DNA of 64,000 bases from JBBDXI01 sp040902425 (lineage in GTDB: Bacteria; Planctomycetota; Phycisphaerae; Phycisphaerales; UBA1924), in NCBI GenBank assembly GCA_040902425.1, contig JBBDXI010000041.1, positions 62,001-126,000 on the forward strand. The letters are read 5' to 3'. Both the position numbers and the translations under genes were made by a program. The notes beneath the pieces were generated by a model. It saw nothing but the letters and a program-made list of their open reading frames with translations. It did not search any database and was not told where the DNA came from. Positions 44,737 through 54,779 of the stretch are shown one piece after another (within the stretch, counting starts at the first letter, position 1; every line of letters starts with the position of its first letter).

Positions 44737-47157
44737 ATGCACGATGGTCACGGCCACGATGGGCATGGCTCGGCCGGGCCGGCGGCCCCACGGCCGCCTC
44801 CGGCGGAGCCGCACATTTCGACGGCGACGGTCCGGGTCGGCGGCATGCACTGCGCCTCGTGCGTGGCGAACATCGAGCGGACCCTCCGGCGGACCCCCGG
44901 CGTGGCCGGGGCTTCCGTCAACTTCGCCACCGAGGAGGCCACGGTCCGGTACCACCCGGACCGGGTGAAGCCGGTGGAGATCGCCCGGCGGATCAGGGAT
45001 GCCGGCTACGACGCCGAGGAACGCCCGGCTCATGAGGCCCCGGGCGACGGACGGCACGGGGATGCGGCGGACCCCGCGCCGGGCGACGCCGCGGCCCCCC
45101 ACGATCCGCACGCCCACCATCGCGCTGCGCCGGTTGCCGATGCCGCCGCGGAGAGGCGGGCCGACGCCGAGAGCCGCGCCTGGAAGAGGCGGGCCCTGGT
45201 CGGGGTCGCCCTCGGCACGCCCGTGGTCGTGCTGGGGATGCTCATCCCCGGGACCGCCAGCGGGGTCATCCAGTTCCTGCTCACGGTCGCGCTCCAGGCG
45301 TATATCGGGGCGGAGTACTACCGCGGCGCCTGGCGGGCCGCGCGGCACGGGCGGGCCGACATGGACACGCTGGTCGCGCTGGGAACGACCGCCGCGTTCC
45401 TCTACAGCCTGTACACCCTGTGGTTCGGGGCGCACCACTTCTACTTCGACACGGCGGCGGCCATCCTGGCCCTGATCGCCGTCGGCAAGTGGATGGAGGC
45501 GCGGGCGCGGGGCGAGGCGCGCCGGGCGATCACGTCCCTGCTGGAGCTGCGCCCGCCCACCGCGACGGTCGAGCGCGGCGGGGGGGACCGCGAGGTGCCG
45601 CTCTCTGAGGTCCGCCTCGGGGATGTGGTCACCGTCCGTCCCGGGGAGAGGGTCCCGGTGGATGGGACCGTGATCGACGGGCGCTCGGTCGTCGATGAGT
45701 CGATGGTGACCGGCGAGTCGATGCCGGTCGAGAAAGGCCCGGGCGCGAAGGTGACCGGCGGGACGGTGAACCAGGCGGGGAGCTTCCGCTTCATCGCCGA
45801 GCGCATCGGGCGCGAGTCGCTGCTCGGGCAGATCATCGAGCTGGTGGACCGGGCGCAGAGCTCCAAGGCGGCGGTCCAGCGGCTGGCGGACCGCGTCGCG
45901 GGCGTCTTCGTGCCCTTCGTGCTGGTGGTCGCGGGGGCGACGCTCCCGGCGTGGGGGCTGGGCGCGGGCGACTGGCCGGCGGGGACCACGGCGATGATCG
46001 CCGTGCTGATCGTGGCCTGCCCGTGCGCGCTGGGGCTGGCGGTGCCGACGGCCGTGATGGTCGGCTCCGGGCTCGGGGCGAGGCGGGGCATCCTGATCAA
46101 GGACGCCGCCGTGCTCGAGCGCGCCGGCACGCTCGACACGGCCGTGCTCGACAAGACCGGGACGCTCACCGTCGGCAGGCCGGCGGTCTCCGAGGTGGTG
46201 CCGATCGACGGCGAAGCGCCGGGCGCCGAACCCGGGGCGGACGGCGACCGCGAGGCGCGGATCAGGGCCCTGCTGCGGCTGGCGGCCTCGGTCGAGCGCT
46301 GGAGCGAGCACCCGCTGGGGCGGGCGATCGTGCTCGGCGCGCTCGAGCGCGGCGTGGATGCACCCGCCTCGACCGGCTTCCGCAGCATCACCGGCAGCGG
46401 GGCCGAGGCGACCATCGAGGGCCGCCGCATCTTCGTGGGCAAGCCCGCGCCCGGCGACGAGCGCCCCGAGCTGGCGCGCCTCGCGGGCGCGGGGAGAACG
46501 GTGGTGGTCGTGCGCGAGGGGGAACGGCCGCTCGGCCTCATCGCCCTGGCCGACCGGCTCAAGCCCGGCTCCCCCGAGGCGGTCGCCGCCCTGAAGCGCC
46601 TCGGCCTCCGCGTCGTCCTGATGACCGGCGACAACGCCGCCACGGCCCACGCCATCGCCCGCGAGACGGGCATCGACGAGGTCCTTGCCGGGGTCCTCCC
46701 GCAGGACAAGGAGGCCAAGGTCCGCGAGCTGCGGGCCTCGGGCCGGCGGGTCGCCATGGTCGGCGATGGGATCAACGACGCCCCCGCCCTGGCCGCGGCC
46801 GATGTGGGGATCGCGATGGGCTCGGGGACGGACATCGCTAAGGAAGCGGGCGATATCGTGCTGGTCTCGGGCGATGTGCGGCTGGTGCCGCGGGCGGTGG
46901 CGCTGAGCCGCGCGATGATGGGCCGCATCCGCCTCGGCCTCTTCTGGGCCTTCGCCTACAACGTGGTCCTGATCCCCGTGGCCGCCCTCGGCTGGCTGCA
47001 CCCGATGCTGGCGGCGGGGGCGATGGCGTTCAGCTCGGTGAGCGTGGTCTTGAACGCGCTGAGCCTGCGGTGGTCGGCGGCGGCGCGAGATCGGCCGTTC
47101 GCCCCTACTGCTCCGGCACCCCCAGCACACGCCCCAGCGTCTGCCGCACGTCGTTGA
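44737..47157 (+). CDS. Copper-translocating P1B-type ATPase (CopA-like)
   Basis: 806 residues. A His-rich N-terminus (MHDGHGHDGHG) precedes one heavy-metal-associated domain with GMHCASC (36-42). A His-rich linker (about 95-130) follows. Motifs: TGES (325), CPC in the ion channel (428-430), DKTGT with phospho-Asp D472, HP (525-526), and GDGINDAPAL. The late membrane helices AYNVVLIPVAALG and MAFSSVSVVLNALSL match copper exporters (YN and MxxSS). It should export Cu(I) from the cytosol. The stop overlaps the convergent gene by 53 bp. A Csp-like copper-binding protein is encoded at 60391. Confidence 0.93.
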   Translation: MHDGHGHDGHGSAGPAAPRPPPAEPHISTATVRVGGMHCASCVANIERTLRRTPGVAGASVNFATEEATVRYHPDRVKPVEIARRIRDAGYDAEERPAHEAPGDGRHGDAADPAPGDAAAPHDPHAHHRAAPVADAAAERRADAESRAWKRRALVGVALGTPVVVLGMLIPGTASGVIQFLLTVALQAYIGAEYYRGAWRAARHGRADMDTLVALGTTAAFLYSLYTLWFGAHHFYFDTAAAILALIAVGKWMEARARGEARRAITSLLELRPPTATVERGGGDREVPLSEVRLGDVVTVRPGERVPVDGTVIDGRSVVDESMVTGESMPVEKGPGAKVTGGTVNQAGSFRFIAERIGRESLLGQIIELVDRAQSSKAAVQRLADRVAGVFVPFVLVVAGATLPAWGLGAGDWPAGTTAMIAVLIVACPCALGLAVPTAVMVGSGLGARRGILIKDAAVLERAGTLDTAVLDKTGTLTVGRPAVSEVVPIDGEAPGAEPGADGDREARIRALLRLAASVERWSEHPLGRAIVLGALERGVDAPASTGFRSITGSGAEATIEGRRIFVGKPAPGDERPELARLAGAGRTVVVVREGERPLGLIALADRLKPGSPEAVAALKRLGLRVVLMTGDNAATAHAIARETGIDEVLAGVLPQDKEAKVRELRASGRRVAMVGDGINDAPALAAADVGIAMGSGTDIAKEAGDIVLVSGDVRLVPRAVALSRAMMGRIRLGLFWAFAYNVVLIPVAALGWLHPMLAAGAMAFSSVSVVLNALSLRWSAAARDRPFAPTAPAPPAHAPASAARR

Positions 47158-50100
47158 ACGGGACGACCTCGGTCTTCCATTCGCCCAGCGTCCCCCCCAC
47201 GCTCACCGACACCGTGTTCGCCTGCAGGCCCTGCAGGATCCGGTCCAGCTCCGCGCCGAAGGGCAGCCGCAGGTCGCGCAGCGGCCGGGCCGCGGCCGCC
47301 GCCACGCCGTGCACCGGCGAGTCCTTCCCCAGCCAGATGTTCTCCGCGGTCATCGAGGCCACGATGTCCGTGCCCCGGTTGAAGTGGTGCAGGCGCGAGA
47401 GCTCCAGGGCGTCGCCCTCGAGCCGGAACGCGGCCTCGGTGCGCCCCGTCGGCCTCACCGTCCCCGCGTCGCGCCTCATCATCGCGTACAGCTGCGCGAT
47501 CACCGGCAGCCGGCCGATGTCCGACTCGGTGACCGTCGCCAGCGCCGCCCCGTAGGCGCGGCGCGGGTGCGTGAGGTACGCCCCCGCGTTGGCCCGTGCC
47601 CGGAGCCGCCCGGCCGTGGCGCCGATCTGCGGGCTCACCGTCCGGACGATCTGGTCGAGCGAGAGGTCCCGCCCCTCGGCGCTCACGTGCAGAAACGGGT
47701 CCGGCCCGTGCCACGTCAGGCGCGACCAGAAGCTCACCTCACCCCCGGCGGCCCGAAGCGTGGACACATCCATCAGCACCCGCCCGGGCCGGGCGTACAC
47801 CATCGTGTTCAGCCCGTCGAACCGCAGCTCGCGGTACACCGCCTCCTCGCCCGTGAGGATGACGTCGAGCCGCAGCGGACCGTGCGCGCGGGGGTCCGGC
47901 GCGGGGCCCGCCTGCACCGTCCCGGAGAGCATGCCCCCCAGCCCCCGCGCGTGCGGGTGCCAGTCGGAGAACCGCGCCAGCTCGACGCCGGCGAACTCGA
48001 TCTTCCCAGCCGCGCCTGTCCACTCATCCAGCGGGAGCGTGGCCGAGCCGGCGAGCTCGCCCCCGGCGATGCGGGCGGCGATGCGGTGCGCCCCGCGAAC
48101 TATCGCGCGCAGAAGTGGGAGGAGGCNNNNNNNNNNCCTCGATGGTGCGCCCGGTGAGGCGGGCGCTCACCTCGAGGCGCCCGACGATGGGGTCCATCGG
48201 CGGCGGCGTGGCCGCCCCGGCGTTCGGCGAGCCGTCGCCCGCGTGCCGCGCCACCGCATCCACCAGCACATCCCCCACCGCCCGCCGGCGATGCGGGTCC
48301 ACCGAGACCTTCGCCTCGCCATCGACCAGGAACTCCATCCGCAGCGCCGGCACGGCCGCGGGCCAGCGCTCGGCCTTGAGGTCCAGCCGGATGTCCGGGT
48401 CGCCCCGCAGGTTCGACTCGATGCTGCCCGAGAGCGTCCCCTCGCCCTCGGTGGCCGCGAGTTCCGTGATCGACACCCGCCCCTCCCGCGTCGCGATGCG
48501 CCCGCGCGCCGAGGCCGCCCGCCCCGCGGGGGTGCGGAGCGTCCGCACCTCCCACCGCCCCTCGAGCTGGGCCTTCTCGGCGTCGAGGTCGGGCAGGCGG
48601 AGCGTCAGCGACGAGTCCAGCGCGCCGCCGAGCTCCACGCCCGGGACCATCAGCGCCCCGACATCCGCCATCTCCGCCCCCACGATGTCGAACTTCGCCT
48701 CCAGGTACGAGAGCGCCCGCTCGTACCGGGCGTTGACCCGCCACATCCCGCCCAGCAGGTCCACCTCGCTGGCCGCCAGCGTGACGGTCTGCGGCGTGAC
48801 CGCCCCGTGCAGCGGGATCGTCACCTCATCCACGATCCCGCGGCCGACCGGGATCTCCTGCCCGCGCACCCGCGCCCCCAGCTCCAGCGAGAGCGGGTGC
48901 ACCTCGCCCCTCAGGTCCCACGATCCGCTCCACAATCCCGCGGCCGCGGGGACCTCCTCGAGCGAGGCGGGGTCCACCTCCTGCAGCATGCGGTACCAGA
49001 GCGTGCCCTCGGCGATGAGCGCCGGGCGCTGCGCCTGCGCCGGCTGGTACGAGCCCGCCGCGCGGATCCGCAGCGACTCGCCATCCACCTGGAGGCGCGA
49101 GAACTCCAGGCGCCTCCCGTCGCCGCGGGACTCCAGGACCAGGTCGAAGGGCTCCGGCGACACACCCGGCACATCCACCCCCCGCGACGCGACCGAGAGC
49201 CGCCACTCGCCGCCGAGCGCATCGGCATCGCCGCTGGCCGACGTCGATCGCGCGCCGGGGAGGTCCAGGGCGGTCAGCGAGAGGGATGGCCAGTCCGCCC
49301 GGAGCGTCGCCGCCAGTCCGGAGAGATCGATGGTGCGCTCGCCGGCGCGCACCTCGCCCAGGGGGAGCGCCACGCGTGCCGTCGCGCCCCGCCACTCCGG
49401 CCCGTCGGCGTTTACCGTCGCGCGGGCGTTCCACTCGTTGCCCCCCCACCGCCCCGCGCTGCGCAGCGTCGCGCTCAGCGAGAAGCGGCCGATCGCGGGG
49501 AGCGCGGCCGTGATCTCGCCCGAGCCGTCGTGGGTCAGGTCCTCGTTCTGGCCGCGCCAGACGGCGGAGGTCTGCACCGCCCCCGTGGCGCGGTCCCACG
49601 CCCCGCTCAGCTGCACCGCCAGATTCGGCAGCGCCGCCGCGAGCTGCGACCAGTCGGCACCTCGGGTGGTGAGGGTTATGGTCCCGCCCGTGAGGCGGAG
49701 GTCCGGCGCTGCGGGGTGCAGCAGCGTGAGCCGCTCCGGGCGCACGGTCACCGTCTCGCCCGCCAGCGTCGCCTCCAGCGAGCCCTGGAGCGAGAACCCG
49801 GCCGCATCCAGCCGCTCGAGGCTGAGCCAGCCGTCCACGCCGTCCCCGACGCGCCGGCCGCGCCACGTCCCGCTCACCGCCGCCGCCCTCAGCGGCTGCG
49901 CGAAGAACAGCCCCAAAATGTCCTGCGGGTCGGCGATGCGGAAGCCGACCTGGTGCGCCCACTGCGCATGCGGCGAGAACTTCCCATCGACCCTGAGCGT
50001 GTCCCCCAGATCGCCGGCGAACTCCCACGCCAGCCGGCCGCGCGGCTCCCCCTCGAACGCCAGCGGCAGCGTGGCCCGCCGGCCGTCGGCGCGGGCCACC

Positions 50101-50621
50101 TCCACGGTTCCGCCCCGGATCAGCAGGCGCGGCAGGGCCACCGCCCCGCGCCCCGCCTCGGCCTTCCTCGCCTGGATGCTCACGATCTGGTCGCGGGCCT
50201 CCAGGATGTTCCACTCGCCCGGGCGCGACTCCACCACCGTCAGCGTCGGCCGCTCGATCACGAGCTCCCGCACCTCGACGTCCATCGCGCTCAGGATCGC
50301 CGGGACGCTGGAGTGCCGCACCCGCACCACCGGCGCGACCGCCAGCGGGTCGTCGCTCAGGGGCAGGCGGAACGTCACATCCCGCAGCGTGCTCCCGCCG
50401 AACCAGCCCACATCCAGCGAGCCCGCCTTCACCGCCAGCCCCGTCGCGTCCTCCACCGCGCGGATCACGCGAGAGCGCGGGTAGTCCGTCGTCAGGACGA
50501 CCTGCACCACGAGCGCCGCCAGGAGCAGGACGAGCACCAGGGCCACCAGCGCAGCGCCGCCCCGGCGCGCCCATCGGCGCCCGCGGGCGCGCCCCGGCGT
50601 CCTGGCGGCGGCGGCGGGCAC
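47105..50621 (-). CDS. AsmA-like large envelope protein, interrupted by an assembly gap
   Basis: Starts at GTG 50621, two bases after the stop of the upstream lipoprotein. One transmembrane helix follows at once (AALVALVLVLLLAALVVQVVL), then about 820 residues of repeated beta strands typical of AsmA/TamB-like proteins (TDYPRSRVIRAVEDATGLAV at the start is AsmA-like). The 10-N gap (48127-48136) breaks the frame. Downstream an open frame reads on from the gap to the stop at 47105, with ADWHP-type sequence and GLQANTVSVSVGGTLGEWK near the end, so it is one gene with gap length unknown. Such proteins bridge the periplasm and are linked to phospholipid transport. Function here is inferred from fold only. 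Confidence 0.75.
48127..48136. other. Assembly gap (10 N)
   Basis: Run of N inside the AsmA-like gene. The frames on the two sides do not agree with a gap of exactly 10, so the true length is unknown. Confidence 0.95.
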
Positions 50622-50623
50622 GG

Positions 50624-51325
50624 CTACCGGGCCGCCGGGGAGGCCCGGCTCGGCGTCTTCTCGATCGGCGGGATGTCCCCCACCGAGCGCGGCCCCACGC
50701 CGAAGAACCACCAGTCATCGCGCAGCGACCGCCCCACGTACGGGCCGGAGCTCGCCACCACCTCCCCGTTCTCCTTCCAGTACGCCACGTACGCCAGCCC
50801 CGCGAAGCCCAGCTGCTCGCGGTTCTTCACCGCCGCCAGCTCCGGCGTCAGCAGCGGGACGTTGGAGAGCGCCGCCGTGCCCCCCGACGTCCCCGCGGCA
50901 CCGCCCGTGCCGGCCAGCTGGATCGGCGGGAGGCCGAACAGGTAGTCGTTGCGGTCGATCCCCACGCCGCCCGAGCGCACCTCCACCACCACCTGCGACT
51001 CCTCGTAGGTGCGGACCAGCTGCACGCCGGAGACCAGCATCCGCGCCCGCAGCTCCCCCAGGATGAACGCCTGCTCCGGCGAGGCGAAGTACTGGTTGTC
51101 CAGCCACACCCGCCGGCCCCGCAGCGTGGCGAACGAGAGCTGCGCCACGGCGTCGGTGGCGGCCTTGGAGAGCAGGAACTGCTCGGTCGCGGTGCGCGCC
51201 GGGTCGGTGACGCGCGTCTGGGCGCACCCGCCGATGCCGAGCGCCAGGATCGCGACGGGGAGGCCCGCGGCGCGCAGGGGTCGGGGGCGGTTGGGTCGCT
51301 TCGGGCGCGGCGCTGGTCGTGGCAT
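50624..51325 (-). CDS. Lipoprotein of unknown function
   Basis: 233 residues; GAGGAG lies 10 nt before the ATG. A Pro/Arg-rich start leads to a lipobox ILALGIGGC (Cys34). Then RTATEQFLLSKAATDAVAQL, a strand-rich stretch (VWLDNQYFASPEQAFILGELRARML, EESQVVVEVRSGGVG) and YVAYWKENGEVVASSGPYVGRS. The first part suggests a small helical pair, the rest a beta domain. It is two bases upstream of the AsmA-like gene and probably co-transcribed and functionally linked in the envelope. Confidence 0.7.
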   Translation of the reverse strand: MPRPAPRPKRPNRPRPLRAAGLPVAILALGIGGCAQTRVTDPARTATEQFLLSKAATDAVAQLSFATLRGRRVWLDNQYFASPEQAFILGELRARMLVSGVQLVRTYEESQVVVEVRSGGVGIDRNDYLFGLPPIQLAGTGGAAGTSGGTAALSNVPLLTPELAAVKNREQLGFAGLAYVAYWKENGEVVASSGPYVGRSLRDDWWFFGVGPRSVGDIPPIEKTPSRASPAAR

Positions 51326-51581
51326 CCGGATCGGCTCCTCTGTGGCAGGGGAGGATTCGCGCTCCCGCAACGCCGATCAACCCGGTCTTGCCCGGCGAAG
51401 GGCCGAGTGAATCCGCGTGGTCTGGGGGAGCCGGGCAGGATTAAACGACTCTTAGACCCGTTTCATGATGCGCTCAGGGTCCGGGAAGAGACTCCCAGGC
51501 GGTCTGGAATGAGACCTCACCCCGGCGGGCACTGAGCACCCCTTCACGAGAAACTCAGCCCGCCTTCAGCCACCCGGCAGA

Positions 51582-51597
51582 GATTCAACGCTGAATC
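51582..51597. promoter_or_regulatory. Inverted repeat upstream of the BON-protein operon
   Basis: GATTCA-ACGC-TGAATC, a perfect 6-bp inverted repeat 82 nt before the BON gene ATG, in the 353-bp divergent gap 51326-51678. It could be an operator. The gap otherwise shows no gene, and I found no confident -35/-10 boxes. Confidence 0.35.
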
Positions 51598-51678
51598 GTG
51601 CGGCTCATGAAAGCCGCGAGCGCTGAGGACGTGCGGGTGGGCGATGGACGGTCGGTCGGACCAGCGAAGGAGCCCGCG

Positions 51679-52785
51679 ATGAACCGCGAACGCACGGACA
51701 GCCGGGGAGGAGAGCAGTCGCGCGGGGGTGAGCAGTCCAAATGGTCGCGCGACGACCAGTGGCAGAGCGGGCAGTGGCAGAGCGGGGATCTGCACCGCCC
51801 TACCGGGGGCAACCCCGGGTACCCGCCGGAAACCGGGGGAACGGGGAGCGGCCCGCAGGGACAGGGGGCGTACGGCGGCGGATCGTCGGGATGGGGAAAC
51901 AGTTGGAACGCCGGACCGGCCGGCGGCGTGTCGGGCGGGGGCGGCGGTGGGTATGGCCCATCCATGCCCAACCCCTACGGCTACGGCAACACCAGCGCCT
52001 ACCACGGCGGCCCCGGCGGCTACGGCCAGGGGTACGGCAGCGGCGGCTACGGCTCGCAGGGCGGGGGGCAGGGGTACGCGGCGTACCCCAGCTACGGGTA
52101 CTGGTCGCCGGCGCAGCAGGGGCAGTTCGGCCCTCAGCACGCCGGCGGGTACAGCGCCCACGGGGGCGGCGCGGAGAGCCTGGGGTACGGGACCCCGGGG
52201 TATGGCCAGGGGGCCCAGGGCTCCGGTGGATACGGCTCGGGTGGATACGGCTCGCCCGCGGGCGGGTACGGCGGCCAGGGCTACCAGCCGCAGCAGCAGG
52301 GATACGGCCCGCAGGCGTACCAGGGGCAGCAGTTCGGGCAGGGGCAGTTCGGGCGGCCGGGCCCGCAGCAGGGCAGCGCAGGGGGCCCGCGCAGCGCGGG
52401 GGCGATGCCGGCCAAGCGCGAGGACCGGCGCCGCAAGGGCCCGCGCAACTACCAGCGCTCCGACGAGCGCCTCCGCGACGAGGTCTACGACCGGCTGATC
52501 CAGCAGACCGACATCGACGTGAGCGAGATCGAGTGCACGATCACCGGCGGGGTCGTCTCGCTGGAGGGGACCGTGGAGAGCCGCTGGGAGCGGCACCAGA
52601 TCGAGGACCTGGTGGACACCGTCTGGGGAACCAGGGACATCCGGAACAACCTGCGCATCCGCTCGGGCCAGGTCGAGGGGCGCGCCGAGCGCGGCACGCG
52701 CGGCGGCGAGTCGCCTCAGGCCGGCGCTGAGCAGGCGCGGCGCGATGGGGGCGGGCGCCGCGCCGACGAGCGGGGCGGGAGCTAG
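51679..52785 (+). CDS. BON-domain protein with Gly/Tyr/Gln-rich low-complexity region
   Basis: 368 residues; AAGGAG 7 nt before the ATG. Residues 1-60 are Gln/Ser/Trp-rich with tandem WQSGQWQSG. Residues 60-245 are a long Gly/Tyr/Gln-rich, prion-like tract with imperfect repeats such as GYGSGGYGS and YQPQQQGYGPQAYQGQQF. Residues 260-335 form a BON domain (RLRDEVYDRLIQQTDIDVSE, then GGVVSLEGTVESRWERHQIED). BON domains bind membranes or ligands in osmotic-stress proteins such as OsmY. No signal peptide, so it is probably cytosolic. First gene of a four-gene stress-like set. Confidence 0.85.
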   Translation: MNRERTDSRGGEQSRGGEQSKWSRDDQWQSGQWQSGDLHRPTGGNPGYPPETGGTGSGPQGQGAYGGGSSGWGNSWNAGPAGGVSGGGGGGYGPSMPNPYGYGNTSAYHGGPGGYGQGYGSGGYGSQGGGQGYAAYPSYGYWSPAQQGQFGPQHAGGYSAHGGGAESLGYGTPGYGQGAQGSGGYGSGGYGSPAGGYGGQGYQPQQQGYGPQAYQGQQFGQGQFGRPGPQQGSAGGPRSAGAMPAKREDRRRKGPRNYQRSDERLRDEVYDRLIQQTDIDVSEIECTITGGVVSLEGTVESRWERHQIEDLVDTVWGTRDIRNNLRIRSGQVEGRAERGTRGGESPQAGAEQARRDGGGRRADERGGS

Positions 52786-52858
52786 CCGACTCCTTGAATG
52801 GCCGCGCCCGCGGGAAAGCCGCGGGCACGGCTCTTGCCGGGATTTCAGGAGACCGTAC

Positions 52859-53200
52859 ATGGTGCAGGAAGGACACGTGGGCGGCGTGGGTGCGCCGCCC
52901 GAAATCAGGTCGGATGTCGAGGCCGTGAAGGCCGACATCGCGGCCCTGCGGGCCGAGGTCGCCAACCTCGTCCAGGATGTGGTGGTGCTGGGAAAAGTCC
53001 GGGCCGGCGACGCGGGGCAGCGGATCGCGGACGCGGCGCGGAGCCGGCTGGACCAGCTGGGCACGGTCTGGGAACAGGCCCAGGAACAAGGGAAGGAGGC
53101 GCTCGAACGCATCCAGGACCAGATCGAGGAGCGGCCCCTGACGAGCATCGGGGTCGCGTTCGGTGCCGGTCTGCTGCTGGGCGCGCTCTTGAGAAGGTGA
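52859..53200 (+). CDS. YqjD/ElaB-like (DUF883) membrane-anchored protein
   Basis: 113 residues; AGGAG 8 nt before the ATG. A helical, partly coiled-coil body (VEAVKADIAALRAEVANLVQD, then WEQAQEQGKEALERIQDQIEE) ends in one C-terminal glycine-zipper membrane helix, TSIGVAFGAGLLLGALLRR. That is the design of YqjD and ElaB, tail-anchored proteins that bind stalled ribosomes in stationary phase in E. coli. Its TGA overlaps the GTG of the next gene. Confidence 0.85.
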   Translation: MVQEGHVGGVGAPPEIRSDVEAVKADIAALRAEVANLVQDVVVLGKVRAGDAGQRIADAARSRLDQLGTVWEQAQEQGKEALERIQDQIEERPLTSIGVAFGAGLLLGALLRR

Positions 53201-53490
53201 TCCCCTTCCAGAAGGTGCGCGAGCTGATCGTCTCGACCTTCACCCTGGTCGAGGCCGAGGCCCGGGCGCTCAAAGGGGCGGCGGTCAGGATCGGGGCGTC
53301 GGTCGTCGGGCTGCTGGGAGCGCTGGCGCTGGTGATCGGGGCCTTCTGGATGTTCGCGTTGGCGATGTACTCGGGGCTGACGGACGGGGCGGGGCTGGAA
53401 CCGGCGTGGGCGTGGTTGATCTCCGGCGGCGTGTACCTTGTTGTGGCGGGCGGTGTGGCATGGCTCATGATCCGACTTGCGAAAGGCTGA
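53197..53490 (+). CDS. YqjE-like (DUF1469, phage-holin-type) membrane protein
   Basis: 97 residues from a GTG overlapping the upstream stop (GTGA). Two membrane helices: about 30-58 (IGASVVGLLGALALVIGAFWM) and 70-92 (AWLISGGVYLVVAGGVAWLMI). This is the YqjE/DUF1469 architecture usually encoded between yqjD and yqjK. Probably co-translated with the YqjD-like protein. Confidence 0.82.
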   Translation: MIPFQKVRELIVSTFTLVEAEARALKGAAVRIGASVVGLLGALALVIGAFWMFALAMYSGLTDGAGLEPAWAWLISGGVYLVVAGGVAWLMIRLAKG

Positions 53491-53492
53491 CC

Positions 53493-53762
53493 GTGGCGCA
53501 GGCGAAGGCCCGCCTCCTCAACCCCCCGGCCGTGCCGGCACGCCCGTCGTGGCTCGCCGTCAACGCGCCCTGGCTCTGCCTCGTGGCGGCCGCAACCGGG
53601 TTCGCCGTCGCCCGCCCGCGACGGATCGGAAGGATGGCAAGCGCTTCCGGCGGCCTGGCCGGGACGGCGCTGAAGATCGCGAGGTCCCCGATGGTTCAGA
53701 GAGCGGCGATGGCCATGGCGGCCAGGGCCGCTCAGCGTCGAAACATTAGTTTTCATTCATGA
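53493..53762 (+). CDS. Small YqjK-like protein
   Basis: 89 residues from GTG 53493, two bases after the previous stop, with AAAGG 7 nt upstream. A basic start (VAQAKARLLNPPAVPARPSW) is followed by one membrane segment (APWLCLVAAATGFAVARP). A helical basic tail follows (RMASASGGLAGTALKIARSPMVQRAAMAMAARAAQRR). Similarity to YqjK is mostly by position and size. A REP-like hairpin begins 4 nt after its stop. Confidence 0.65.
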   Translation: MAQAKARLLNPPAVPARPSWLAVNAPWLCLVAAATGFAVARPRRIGRMASASGGLAGTALKIARSPMVQRAAMAMAARAAQRRNISFHS

Positions 53763-53766
53763 GACC

Positions 53767-53787
53767 GGGGCCGTGGACGGCCCCTAC
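53767..53787 (-). repeat. GTAG-foot hairpin between YqjK-like gene and regulator
   Basis: Minus strand: GTA foot fused to stem GGGGCCG/CGGCCCC, loop TCCA. It lies in the 43-nt gap before the first response regulator. Same family plan as the other foot-stem-TCC repeats. Confidence 0.55.
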
Positions 53788-53886
53788 TGATTGCGGAGCA
53801 CCCCCATGATCGCAAAGAAACTGTACAAGACCGACGACTCAGCTCGCATGCCGGGCGCGACAGCGCAGCTCCACACGGAGGCGCCC

Positions 53887-54690
53887 ATGACCGAGCCAGC
53901 CACCCCGGGTCGCGCAGCGGCCATCCCGGAGAAGGCGTCCCGGATCCCCCCCGCGGAGGCCGCCCGCAGACCCGCCGAGGCGGGCCAGCCTGGTACCAAG
54001 GGTGAGACCGTGCGCGTCCTGGTCATCGAAGACAACCCGAAGATCGCCGCCACCCTCCGCCAGGGCTTCACCGAGCAGGGGTACGCGGTCGATGTCATGC
54101 ACACCGGCTTCCAGGGCGAGGAGGCCGCGGCCCTCCAGCCCTACGACCTCATCGTCCTGGATGTCATGCTCCCCGACCGCGACGGCGTGGACGTGTGCAA
54201 GGCCCTGCGCCGGCGGGGCGTGGCCACGCCCGTGCTGATGCTGACCGCCCTCTCGGCCACAACCGACAAGGTCTGCGGCCTGAACGCCGGCGCCGACGAC
54301 TACCTGACCAAGCCCTTCGAGTTCGACGAACTGCTCGCCCGGGCCCGGGCCCTCCTGCGCCGCGGCAAGGCCGCCGAGAGCAGCGTCCTGCGCTACCGCG
54401 ACGTCGAGCTGGACCTGACCAAGCGCACGGTGAAGCGCGGCGAGGAGCAGATCTCGCTCACGGCCAAGGAGTTCGCGCTGCTGGAGTACTTCGTCCGCAA
54501 CGCCGGGCGGGTGCTCACGCGGACGAGCATCGGCGAGCACGTCTGGGACATGAACTTCGAGCCCACCAGCAACGTGATCGACGTGTACGTCTCGATGCTG
54601 CGGCGCAAGATCGACAAGGGGTTCGACACCCCGCTCATCCACACCGTGATCGGGACCGGGTACCTGTTCAGCGACCAGCGCCCCGGGTGA
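53887..54690 (+). CDS. OmpR/PhoB-family response regulator (first copy)
   Basis: 267 residues from the ATG with GGAGG 5 nt upstream; ATG 53806 and a GTG at 54009 are alternatives. A 40-residue Pro/Ala-rich start precedes a receiver: VLVIEDNPKIAATLRQ, LIVLDVMLPDRDG with the phospho-Asp, LMLTALS, YLTKPFEFDELL. The winged-helix output domain has RTVKRGEEQISLTAKEFALLEYF and SNVIDVYVSMLRRKID. All residues needed for phosphotransfer are present. Closely related to the next gene; one kinase follows both. Confidence 0.93.
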   Translation: MTEPATPGRAAAIPEKASRIPPAEAARRPAEAGQPGTKGETVRVLVIEDNPKIAATLRQGFTEQGYAVDVMHTGFQGEEAAALQPYDLIVLDVMLPDRDGVDVCKALRRRGVATPVLMLTALSATTDKVCGLNAGADDYLTKPFEFDELLARARALLRRGKAAESSVLRYRDVELDLTKRTVKRGEEQISLTAKEFALLEYFVRNAGRVLTRTSIGEHVWDMNFEPTSNVIDVYVSMLRRKIDKGFDTPLIHTVIGTGYLFSDQRPG

Positions 54691-54779
54691 GCTGCCGCGC
54701 GTCCCGCGTCGAATCGCGTGAGCGCACCGGGCCGCTGAGCACGGTTCGCCGGGTGCGCCGCGCCCTTGCGGAGCCTCCT